NCBI RefSeq assembly: GCF_900546705.1
Contig: NZ_URDP01000024.1
Location: 1 to 30,269 of the forward strand
Length of the DNA: 30,269 nucleotides
Source of the DNA: an uncultured Oscillibacter sp.
Lineage (GTDB): Bacteria; Bacillota; Clostridia; Oscillospirales; Oscillospiraceae
Direction of reading: 5' to 3'
This document shows positions 22,643 through 29,552 of this stretch, one piece after another; the stretch's first letter is position 1, and each line of letters opens with the position of its first letter. The position numbers and the translations under genes were made by a program. The notes below the pieces were generated by a model that was not told the DNA's origin, did not search any database, and worked only from the letters and a program-made list of their open reading frames with translations.

Positions 22643-22698
22643 GGCCTTTTTTGGCCGGTCAAATTTTGTAATTTCTGTAAAATAAAGGGGGCTCTCCC

Positions 22699-23160
22699 AT
22701 GAAGAAGATCACCGACCTGACCGCGGAGCTGGCCGCGCCCGCCATCGCCGAACAGGGCTGCACCCTCTGGGACGTGGAGTACGTCAAGGAGGCGGGCACC
22801 TGGTACCTGCGCATCCTGCTGGACAAGGAGGGCGGCGTGGACATTCTGGACTGTGAGGCCGTCTCCCGGAAGGTCAGCGACCTGCTCGACGAGCTGGACC
22901 CCATCGAGGGCAGCTATACGCTGGAGGTGGGCTCCGCCGGCGCCGAGCGGGCCCTCAAGCGCCCCGGGGACTTTGCCCGTTTTCTGGGCAGCCCCGTGCT
23001 GGTGAAGCTCTACCGCAATCTGGACGGCCGCAAGGAGTTTGCCGGCACCCTGAAGTCCTATGACGAGGCCACCGGCGCCGTCACCGTCACCGTGGGCAGC
23101 CAGGATCTGACCTTTGAGAAAAAGGACGTGGCCCTGGTGCGGCTGCGGGTGGAATTTTAA
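22699..23160 (+). CDS. rimP: Ribosome maturation factor RimP
   Basis: This 153-residue assembly factor for the 30S subunit binds early S12/S19-region intermediates. The N-terminal alpha/beta domain contains LWDVEYVKEAGTWYLRILLDKEGGVDILDCEAVSRKVSDLLDE, split here as LWDVEYVKE (about 19-27) and the GGVDILDCEAVSR signature (44-56). The motif LEVGSAGAERALKRPGDF is the family's (SPGLDRPL-type) block, with A in place of P and A in place of L. A C-terminal SH3-like barrel follows. AAAGGGGG precedes the ATG. It is the first gene of the operon, after the leader hairpin. Confidence 0.93.
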   Translation: MKKITDLTAELAAPAIAEQGCTLWDVEYVKEAGTWYLRILLDKEGGVDILDCEAVSRKVSDLLDELDPIEGSYTLEVGSAGAERALKRPGDFARFLGSPVLVKLYRNLDGRKEFAGTLKSYDEATGAVTVTVGSQDLTFEKKDVALVRLRVEF

Positions 23161-23208
23161 TCGTTCCTATTCGTTTGAAAAAGACGTATCAATAAAGGAG
23201 AATCACGA

Positions 23209-24411
23209 ATGAAAGGCAAAAAGCAAAAGGAGCCCGTCGGCTTCAACCCTGCGGAGATTTTCGCCGCGCTGGAACTGCTGGAGAAGGAGCGGGGCATCCC
23301 CCAGTCCTTCATGATGGATAAGATCATCCAGGCCCTGACCACCGCCTACAAGCGGGACCACGACGGCGTGGAAAACGTCATTGTGGACGTGGACGAGGCC
23401 CATCACACCCTGAAGATGTTCGTGCAGAAGAACGTGGTGGCGGAGGAGGACTATGTGGACCCCGCCAACGAGATTCTGGTGGACGAGGCCAAGCACATCT
23501 CCGCCCGCTACAACGTGGGCGACGTGATCAACCTGCCCGTGGACAACGTGGAGTTCGGCCGCATCGCCGCCGGCAACGGCAAGCAGGTCATCATCCAGGG
23601 CCTGCGGGAGGCCGAGCGGGGCATGGTGTACGACGAGTTCAACTCCAAACAGCACGAGATTCTCACCGGCGTGGTCACCCGCATCGATCCCCGCAACGGC
23701 AACGTGTCGTTGCGCATCGGCACCGGCAGCGAGTCCACGGAGGCGCTGCTCATGGCCGGCGAGCAGGTGCCCGGTGAGGAGCTGACCGAGGGCATGCACG
23801 TGAAGGTGTACGTAGTGGAGGTCCGCCGGTCCACCCGGGGTCCCCAGGTGCTCATCTCCCGGACCCACCCGGGCCTTGTGAAGCGTCTTTTCGAGCTGGA
23901 AGTCCCCGAGATCTACGACGGCACCGTGGAGGTGCGCTCCATCGCCCGGGAGGCGGGCAGCCGCACCAAGATGGCCGTGTGGTCCAACGACGAGAACGTG
24001 GACCCCATCGGCGCGTGCGTGGGCCCCAAGGGCCAGCGGGTGGCCGCCATTGTCGAAGAGCTCCGGGGCGAGAAGATCGACATCATCAAGTGGAGCGAAG
24101 ACCCCGCCCAGTTCATTGCCGCCGCCCTGGCGCCCGCCGACGTGGTGGACGTGTGGATGGCGGACGAGGGCAAGGCCTGCCGCTGCGTGGTGCCTGACGA
24201 CCAGCTGTCCCTGGCCATCGGCAAGGAGGGCCAGAACGCCCGCCTGGCCGCCCGTCTGACCGGCTACAAGATCGACATCAAGCCCCAGAGCTACCGGGAC
24301 CCTGAGGAGGAACCCGCCGGCGCTGAAGAGCCCGCTGCTACCGAGAACTCTGCGGACGCGGCGCAGGACGTTTCCGAAGCTCCCGAGACCGCGGACACCG
24401 TGGAAGAATAA
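23209..24411 (+). CDS. nusA: Transcription termination/antitermination factor NusA
   Basis: This 400-residue elongation factor promotes pausing and intrinsic termination. Domains in order are the RNA polymerase-binding N-terminal domain (about 10-130, PAEIFAALELLEKERGIP), S1 (about 145-210, ILTGVVTRIDPRNGNVSL), and KH1 and KH2 (about 215-355, including DPIGACVGPKGQRVAAI and LSLAIGKEGQNARLAARLTG). A short acidic C-terminal tail follows (about 362-400, rich in E, A and D). It lacks the two AR repeats of the E. coli protein, as is normal in Firmicutes. AAGGAG lies eight bases before the ATG. It may attenuate its own operon through the leader. Confidence 0.96.
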   Translation: MKGKKQKEPVGFNPAEIFAALELLEKERGIPQSFMMDKIIQALTTAYKRDHDGVENVIVDVDEAHHTLKMFVQKNVVAEEDYVDPANEILVDEAKHISARYNVGDVINLPVDNVEFGRIAAGNGKQVIIQGLREAERGMVYDEFNSKQHEILTGVVTRIDPRNGNVSLRIGTGSESTEALLMAGEQVPGEELTEGMHVKVYVVEVRRSTRGPQVLISRTHPGLVKRLFELEVPEIYDGTVEVRSIAREAGSRTKMAVWSNDENVDPIGACVGPKGQRVAAIVEELRGEKIDIIKWSEDPAQFIAAALAPADVVDVWMADEGKACRCVVPDDQLSLAIGKEGQNARLAARLTGYKIDIKPQSYRDPEEEPAGAEEPAATENSADAAQDVSEAPETADTVEE

Positions 24412-24431
24412 CCTGAAAGGCGGCCTGTACC

Positions 24432-24710
24432 ATGCCAAAGCCAAAAAAGATTCCCCAGCGGCAGTGTGTGGGCTGCCGCGAAATGAAAGACAAGAAGTCC
24501 CTGCTCCGGGTGGTGCGAGCCCCCGACGGCACCGTGTCCCTGGACTTCGGCGGCAAGAAGCCCGGCCGGGGCGCCTATGTGTGCCACGACGTGGCCTGCC
24601 TGAAAAAGGCCCGCAAGTCCCGGGCGCTGGAGCGTGCCTTCGAGGTGACCATCCCGCCGGAGGTCTACGACGCCATGGAGGCGGAACTGGGAGGTGCGGA
24701 TGGACAATAA
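24432..24710 (+). CDS. rnpM: RNase P modulator RnpM (YlxR)
   Basis: This 92-residue basic protein is of the YlxR family, RNA-binding and described as a modulator of RNase P in Bacillus subtilis. Family motifs are RQCVGCREMKDKKSLLRVV (10-28), GGKKPGRGAYVC (40-51) and a later single cysteine. The ribosome site is AAAGGCGG. It starts 20 bases after nusA and its last 11 bases overlap the start of ylxQ. Confidence 0.93.
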   Translation: MPKPKKIPQRQCVGCREMKDKKSLLRVVRAPDGTVSLDFGGKKPGRGAYVCHDVACLKKARKSRALERAFEVTIPPEVYDAMEAELGGADGQ

Positions 24711-25395
24711 AGCCATACTCTCCCTGCTGGGCCTTTGCCTGCGGGGCAATCACCTGGCGGTGGGCGAGGAGCCTGTGGCGGACGCCGCCCAGGGGTGCGC
24801 CATCCGTCTGCTGGTGCTCTCTTCAGACGCATCGGAGCCCACAAAGCGCCGGGCCGCCCGCTTTGCCCGGGAGGGCCAGTGCCTGCTGGTGACGCTGCCT
24901 GCCACCAAGGCGGAGCTGGGGCAGGCCCTGGGCCGTGCCAGTGCCGCCATGGCCGCGGTGACGGACCTGGGCCTGGCCGGCGCGCTGGCCAATCGTCTGG
25001 CCCAGATGGACCCCGCACAGTACGGGGAGATCGCCGCAAAAATGGACCTCAAGTCCCGCCGGGCCGCCGAGCGCCGCAAAGAGCACGCAGCCCGGAAAGA
25101 GGCGGAAAAGCACCAGCCCCATCCGGACGAAGCCGTCCGTCATGAGGACAAAAAGCCGTCTGCCCCGCCCCGTCCCCCCCGCCGGGAGGACGGACCGTCC
25201 CGGAAGCGCCGGGACGACACCGGGCGAGCGTCCGGCCCCCAGGGCCGGGACACGCAGCGCCGCCGGCACAGCACATGGGGCACAGGCGGCGCCAGGAGTA
25301 CCGGCATCGGGAAAAAGCGGGGCGCCGTAAATCCCTACGCCCACAGCCGCCCTGTGAAAAAGGGCAAGGGCTCCTTCCGCAGGAAGGAATCCTGA
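24700..25395 (+). CDS. ylxQ: YlxQ-type L7Ae ribosomal protein with long basic tail
   Basis: Residues 1-103 are an L7Ae/L30e RNA-binding domain of the YlxQ family, with LLGLCLRGNHLAVGEE near the start and LLVLSSDASEPTKRRA in the middle. Known YlxQ proteins are about 100 residues; this one has 231. The extra part (about 115-231) starts with a charged helix (SRRAAERRKEHAARKEAEKH). It then becomes a low-complexity, disordered-looking stretch rich in R, K, P, G and S, ending KKGKGSFRRKES. The start is the ATG at 24700, with GGGAGG upstream and an 11-base overlap with rnpM; a GTG at 24694 is possible. The tail is in frame to the stop, 70 bases before the infB start. Confidence 0.85.
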   Translation: MDNKAILSLLGLCLRGNHLAVGEEPVADAAQGCAIRLLVLSSDASEPTKRRAARFAREGQCLLVTLPATKAELGQALGRASAAMAAVTDLGLAGALANRLAQMDPAQYGEIAAKMDLKSRRAAERRKEHAARKEAEKHQPHPDEAVRHEDKKPSAPPRPPRREDGPSRKRRDDTGRASGPQGRDTQRRRHSTWGTGGARSTGIGKKRGAVNPYAHSRPVKKGKGSFRRKES

Positions 25396-25464
25396 CCTGC
25401 CAGAGCGCAGTCACTTGTAAAAATTTCCCCAGCCCTCGGGTTGGAGCATAACGAGGTGTTTTTA

Positions 25465-27846
25465 TTGGGTATTGAAAAATACAGAGTGCACGAGGTGGCG
25501 AAGGATTTCGGCCTGCCCACCAAGACCATCACGGAGATCCTGACCAAGTACGCCACGACTCCCAAAAACCACATGCAGGTCCTCAGCGACCATGAGCTGT
25601 CGGTGATTTTCGACTATCTGACCCAGCATCATCAGGTGGCCAACATCCAGTCCATCTTCGCCGAGGCCTACCAGGAAAAGCCTGCCGCCAAGGCCGAGGG
25701 CAAGCAGGACGCCAAATCCGCCGACAAGGGCGCCAAGGCCGAGAACAAGGGCACCCAGAACGCCCCCGCCAAGGCCGAGGGCAAGCAGGAAGTCAAAAGC
25801 GCCGACAGCAAAGCGGCACCCAAGCCCCAGCAGCCCGCGCAGCCTGCCACCCGGATTCCCCAGAAGAAGATCGTGGACACCCGCAAGGGCGGCGACGTGA
25901 ACCTGGCCAAGTACGACGAGCGGCTGGAGACCCTGGGCGGCGAGCGGGCCGACCGGATGCAGCGCCAGCAGCGGGGCGGCAAGGAGAAGATCCGCTCCAA
26001 CAACCAGCGCCGGGGCAACATGACCTTCTCCAACAAGCGCAAGCAGGACGAGGCGGAGCGCATGCGCCGTCTCCAGCTGGAGATCGCCAAGAAGGCCCCC
26101 GTGAAGGTGATGATTCCCGACGAGATCTCCGTGGGCGAACTGGCCTCCCGCATGAAAAAGACCGGCGCCGAGGTAGTCAAGTGCCTGATGAAAAACGGCG
26201 TCATGGCCTCTTTGAGCCAGCTGATCGACTTCGACACCGCCGCCATCATCGCCGAGGAGATGGGCTGCAAGGTGGAAAAAGAAGTCACCGTCACCATCGA
26301 GGAAAAGCTCATCGACGACCACGAGGATAAGCCCGAGGACCTGGTGCCCCGCGCCCCCGTGGTGGTGGTCATGGGCCACGTGGACCACGGCAAGACCTCC
26401 CTGCTTGACACCATCCGCAATACCTCCGTTGCCTCCGGCGAGGCCGGCGGCATCACCCAGCACATCGGTGCCTACCAGGTGCAGGTGAACGGCAAGCCCA
26501 TCACCTTCCTGGATACCCCGGGCCACGAGGCGTTCACCTCCATGCGTGCCCGCGGCGCCATGATTACGGATATCGCCATTTTGGTGGTGGCCGCCGACGA
26601 CGGCATCATGCCCCAGACGGTGGAGTCCATCAACCACGCCAAGGCGGCCAACATCCCCATCATTGTGGCCATCAACAAGATCGACAAGCCCGAGGCCAAC
26701 CCCGACCGGGTTCTCCAGCAGCTGACCGAGTACGGCCTGGTGCCCGAGGACTGGGGCGGCGAGACCATCTGCTGCCGGATTTCCGCCAAGAAGCACATCG
26801 GCATTGAGAACCTGCTGGAAATGGTCACCCTCACCGCCGAGATGGAAGAGCTCAAGGCCAACCCCAACCGTGCCGGCCAGGGCACCGTCATCGAGGCCCG
26901 TCTGGACAAGGGCCGGGGCCCCGTGGCAACGCTGCTGGTGCAAAACGGCACCCTCAAGCAGGGCGATATCATCATCGCCGGCACCGCCGTGGGCCGTATC
27001 CGCGTCATGACCGACTACAAGGGCGGCCGCCTGACCCAGGCCGGTCCCTCCGTGCCCGTGGAGATCGCGGGCCTGTCCGAGGCCCCCGAGGCCGGCAGTC
27101 CCTTCTTCGCCGTGGCCGATGAGCGCATGGCCCGGGAGCTGGTGGAACAGCGCAAGGCCGAGGCCCGCGCCAAGGCCGCCGCGCCGGTGCAGAAGGTCTC
27201 TTTGGAGAATCTGTTCGACCAGATCCAGGCCGGCGAGCGCAAGGAGCTGCCCCTGATCGTCAAGGCCGATGTCCAGGGCAGCGTGGAGGCCGTGAAGGCC
27301 TCTTTGGAGAAGCTCTCCAACGACGAGGTCAACGTCCGGGTCATCCACGGCGGCGTGGGCGCCATCAGCGAGTCCGACGTGATGCTGGCCGCCTCCTCCG
27401 GCGCCATCATCGTGGGCTTCAACGTCCGGCCCGACGCGGCCGCCCGGGACGGCGCAGCCCGTCAGAACGTGGATATGCGGATGTACCGGGTCATCTATGA
27501 CTGCATCGACGAGATCACCGCCGCCATGAAGGGCATGCTGGCGCCCAAGTACCGGGAAGTGGTGCTGGGCCACGCAGAGGTCCGCCAGACCTACAAGGTC
27601 TCCGGCGTGGGCACCGTGGCCGGCTGCTATGTCCAGGACGGCAAGATCGTCCGCAACTGCTCCGTGCGTGTGGTGCGGGACGGCATCGTCATTCACGAGG
27701 GCCAGCTGGCGTCTTTGAAGCGCTTCAAGGACGACGCCAAGGAAGTGGCGGAGAACTACGAGTGCGGCATGACCGTGGAGAAGTTCAACGACATCAAGGA
27801 AGGCGACATCATCGAGGGCTATACCATGGAGGAGATCCCCCGCTGA
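25465..27846 (+). CDS. infB: Translation initiation factor IF-2
   Basis: This 793-residue GTPase brings initiator tRNA to the 30S subunit. The IF2-N segment is at the start (GIEKYRVHEVAKDFG). A low-complexity linker with a repeated AKAEGKQ motif follows, then a second IF2-N segment (VGELASRMKKTGAEVVKCLMKNG in two parts). The G domain has G1 GHVDHGKTS (about 304-312), G2 GGITQHIGAY, G3 DTPGHEAF and G4 NKID. Domains II, III and IV follow, ending GDIIEGYTMEEIPR. The start is taken as TTG at 25465 because CGAGGTG lies six bases upstream and the protein then aligns with usual IF2 N-termini. GTG 25456 and TTG 25441 are alternatives. There is no ATG nearby. The last 46 bases recur at 28021. Confidence 0.95.
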   Translation: MGIEKYRVHEVAKDFGLPTKTITEILTKYATTPKNHMQVLSDHELSVIFDYLTQHHQVANIQSIFAEAYQEKPAAKAEGKQDAKSADKGAKAENKGTQNAPAKAEGKQEVKSADSKAAPKPQQPAQPATRIPQKKIVDTRKGGDVNLAKYDERLETLGGERADRMQRQQRGGKEKIRSNNQRRGNMTFSNKRKQDEAERMRRLQLEIAKKAPVKVMIPDEISVGELASRMKKTGAEVVKCLMKNGVMASLSQLIDFDTAAIIAEEMGCKVEKEVTVTIEEKLIDDHEDKPEDLVPRAPVVVVMGHVDHGKTSLLDTIRNTSVASGEAGGITQHIGAYQVQVNGKPITFLDTPGHEAFTSMRARGAMITDIAILVVAADDGIMPQTVESINHAKAANIPIIVAINKIDKPEANPDRVLQQLTEYGLVPEDWGGETICCRISAKKHIGIENLLEMVTLTAEMEELKANPNRAGQGTVIEARLDKGRGPVATLLVQNGTLKQGDIIIAGTAVGRIRVMTDYKGGRLTQAGPSVPVEIAGLSEAPEAGSPFFAVADERMARELVEQRKAEARAKAAAPVQKVSLENLFDQIQAGERKELPLIVKADVQGSVEAVKASLEKLSNDEVNVRVIHGGVGAISESDVMLAASSGAIIVGFNVRPDAAARDGAARQNVDMRMYRVIYDCIDEITAAMKGMLAPKYREVVLGHAEVRQTYKVSGVGTVAGCYVQDGKIVRNCSVRVVRDGIVIHEGQLASLKRFKDDAKEVAENYECGMTVEKFNDIKEGDIIEGYTMEEIPR
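27801..27846 (+). repeat. Direct repeat, copy 1 (3' end of infB)
   Basis: These 46 bases encode the last residues of IF-2 (GDIIEGYTMEEIPR) and its TGA stop. They recur without a mismatch at 28021-28066, exactly 220 bases downstream. This copy is the functional gene end because it is continuous with the IF-2 frame. Confidence 0.95.
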
Positions 27847-28020
27847 AGGCACTGCGCCTGTGACATCCGCTCTTCCCCGTCGCCTTCCTGCGCCGCACGG
27901 CGGCGCCCCGCATCAAGCGGGTCCAAGCGCTTTGGGCTCTGCCCAAAGCCTTGCCGCAGGCAGGCTCCGCCTGCCGAGGATGGTCCCCGGGTCCCCCTGC
28001 AAAACAGGGTTTTGCAGGGC
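27847..28020. repeat. 174-base multi-hairpin element between the infB repeats
   Basis: This interval lies between the two copies of the infB 3' end and has no convincing gene. It holds four inverted repeats: CGCCG/CGGCG (27891-27902), GCTTTGGGC/GCCCAAAGC (27929-27949), GGCAGGC/GCCTGCC (27959-27975) and CCCTGCAAAAC/GTTTTGCAGGG (27995-28019). It has no transposase and no matching terminal inverted repeats. It resembles in style the hairpin block between nrdD and nrdG, sharing GGTCCCCGGG. A palindromic intergenic repeat that entered or arose with duplication of flanking DNA is the likeliest reading. Confidence 0.6.
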
Positions 28021-28066
28021 AGGCGACATCATCGAGGGCTATACCATGGAGGAGATCCCCCGCTGA
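28021..28066 (+). pseudogene. Direct repeat, copy 2 (orphan infB 3' fragment)
   Basis: This is an exact 46-base copy of 27801-27846 that encodes the IF-2 C-terminus and a stop codon but lacks the rest of the gene. A short open frame (27860-28066) runs into it through the hairpin element but has no ribosome site and is not regarded as a gene. Confidence 0.85.
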
Positions 28067-28111
28067 GGCGGACGGCTCCATGGGCCACGCGAAACATCAA
28101 ACCGAATCTGA

Positions 28112-28145
28112 GGGCGGCGGCGCCAGCGCCGCCGCCCCTGCTTTT
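28112..28145 (+). terminator. Terminator-like hairpin between infB and rbfA
   Basis: The perfect 12-base arms GGGCGGCGGCGC/GCGCCGCCGCCC (28112-28123 and 28126-28137) are followed, after CTGC, by TTTTT. The stem is very stable but the T run is displaced. It may cause partial termination or processing inside the operon. rbfA follows 24 bases later with its own AAAGGAGG ribosome site. Confidence 0.6.
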
Positions 28146-28168
28146 TAACTGAGAAAGGAGGCCCATTC

Positions 28169-28561
28169 ATGCCCAGCAATCGAATTGGCCGCATCAATGA
28201 AGAAATCCAGCGGGAGCTGAGCGACCAGCTCCGCCGATTGAAGGACCCCCGTGTGTCCCAGACCGGCATGGTCTCCATCACCCGGGTGGACACCACCGGC
28301 GATCTGCGTTACGCCCGGGTCTATATCTCCGTTCTGGACAAGTCCCAGGAAAAGGACGTGCTCCAGGGCCTCAAATCCGCCGCGGGCTTTCTGCGGCGGG
28401 AGTTGGGACGCGCGCTGCAGCTGCGCTACACGCCCCAGCTGCAATTCATCGCCGATGACTCCATCCTCCACGGCGCCCACATTCTGGAGGTACTGCGCCA
28501 GGTGGAGCGTCAGGACGAGGAGCGCGCCGCCGAAGACGGCACGCCGGAAACGGAGGCGTAA
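28169..28561 (+). CDS. rbfA: 30S ribosome-binding factor RbfA
   Basis: This 130-residue cold-shock ribosome assembly factor binds the 30S subunit for 16S 5'-end maturation. The start RIGRINEEIQRELSDQL (about 5-21) and the central RYARVYISVLDKSQ and LRRELGRALQLRYTPQLQF are family signatures of the KH-like fold. The short acidic C-terminus (EERAAEDGTPETEA) is variable in the family. The ATG at 28169 follows AAAGGAGG. It is separated from infB by 322 bases, which is unusual for this operon and due to the repeat element. nrnA starts three bases after its stop. Confidence 0.95.
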   Translation: MPSNRIGRINEEIQRELSDQLRRLKDPRVSQTGMVSITRVDTTGDLRYARVYISVLDKSQEKDVLQGLKSAAGFLRRELGRALQLRYTPQLQFIADDSILHGAHILEVLRQVERQDEERAAEDGTPETEA

Positions 28562-28564
28562 AGC

Positions 28565-29521
28565 ATGCTGACGGTAGATGAGGCCGCAGCCCTGCTGCGG
28601 CGGCTGGACCGGGTGCTCATCCTCACCCACGTGCGCCCGGACGGGGACACAGTGGGCTGCGCGGCGGCTCTGTGCGCCGCCCTGCGTGCTCTGGGCAAGA
28701 CGGCGTATCTGCTGGATAACCCGGAGCTGACGGAGACCACCACCCCCTATTTCGCCCCCTATACGGCCCCGGCGGACTTCGTGCCGGAGCATGTGGTCTC
28801 CACGGACGTGGCCACCACGGCCCTGCTGCCGGAAAACGCCCTGCCCTACGCAGGCCGCATTGACCTTGCCATCGACCACCACCCCTCCTTTGAGCACTTC
28901 GGCCGGGAGAACATCCTGCGTGCGGACGCGGCCGCCTGCGGCGAGCTGGTCTACAGCATCCTCTCCCGCCTGGGCCCCATCACCCCCAAGATCGCCCTGC
29001 CTCTGTATGTAGCCGTCTCCACGGACACGGGCTGCTTTGCCTACGGCAACACGACGCCCAATACCCACGCGGTGGCGGCGGCTCTCATGCGCACCGGCAT
29101 CGACTATCACACGGTGAACAAGGTGTTCTTCCGCACCAAGAGCCGCAAGCGCATGCAGCTGGAAGGCGCCATGCTGAGCGCCTGCGAGTTCTATGACCGC
29201 GACCGGGTTGCCGTGCTGTCCGTGCCCCTTTCCCTTATGGCCCGGTTTGAGGCCACCGAGTCCGACGCCGAGGACCTCAGCGCCCTGGGCGGCCAGATCC
29301 AGGGCGTGGACTGCGCCATCACCATGCGGGAGTTGAAGCCGGACGTGTGGAAGATGTCCCTGCGGACCGGCAGCCGCGTCAATGCTACGGAGGCCTGCCG
29401 TCTCCTGGGCGGCGGCGGACACGCCGCGGCCGCGGGCTGCACGGTGGAAGCCCCCTGGCAGGAGGCCAAGGCGCGGATATTGGCAGCCGTGGCCCAGGTG
29501 GCCGGCGACTATGCCGGATGA
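28565..29521 (+). CDS. nrnA: DHH-family oligoribonuclease/pAp phosphatase NrnA
   Basis: This 318-residue bifunctional enzyme degrades short RNA oligomers and dephosphorylates 3'-phosphoadenosine 5'-phosphate. The DHH domain shows THVRPDGDTVG (21-31) and AIDHHPS (102-108) with metal-binding Asp and His residues, and VSTDTGCFAYGNT further on. The DHHA1 domain carries GGGGHAAAAG near the C-terminus, the RNA-binding glycine motif. The length is normal. It sits between rbfA and truB, its standard place in Firmicutes. The ATG at 28565 follows GGAGGCG, which lies in the last codons of rbfA. Confidence 0.94.
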   Translation: MLTVDEAAALLRRLDRVLILTHVRPDGDTVGCAAALCAALRALGKTAYLLDNPELTETTTPYFAPYTAPADFVPEHVVSTDVATTALLPENALPYAGRIDLAIDHHPSFEHFGRENILRADAAACGELVYSILSRLGPITPKIALPLYVAVSTDTGCFAYGNTTPNTHAVAAALMRTGIDYHTVNKVFFRTKSRKRMQLEGAMLSACEFYDRDRVAVLSVPLSLMARFEATESDAEDLSALGGQIQGVDCAITMRELKPDVWKMSLRTGSRVNATEACRLLGGGGHAAAAGCTVEAPWQEAKARILAAVAQVAGDYAG

Positions 29522-29552
29522 CCGGCAAATCCAAGTGAAGTGAGGACACCCT

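Noticed and set aside
25462..27852. Open minus-strand frame of 796 codons
   Set aside because: It is exactly antisense to infB, with low-complexity Leu/Gly/His/Asp composition typical of a reverse-frame shadow.
27847..28020. Insertion sequence between infB and rbfA
   Set aside because: There is no transposase frame and no terminal inverted repeats, and 46 bases is far longer than usual target duplications. Described instead as a hairpin element with flanking repeat.
27860..28066. Short plus-strand frame ending in the IF-2 C-terminal residues
   Set aside because: It starts in the hairpin element, has no ribosome site, and is homologous to IF-2 only because it runs into the duplicated 46 bases.
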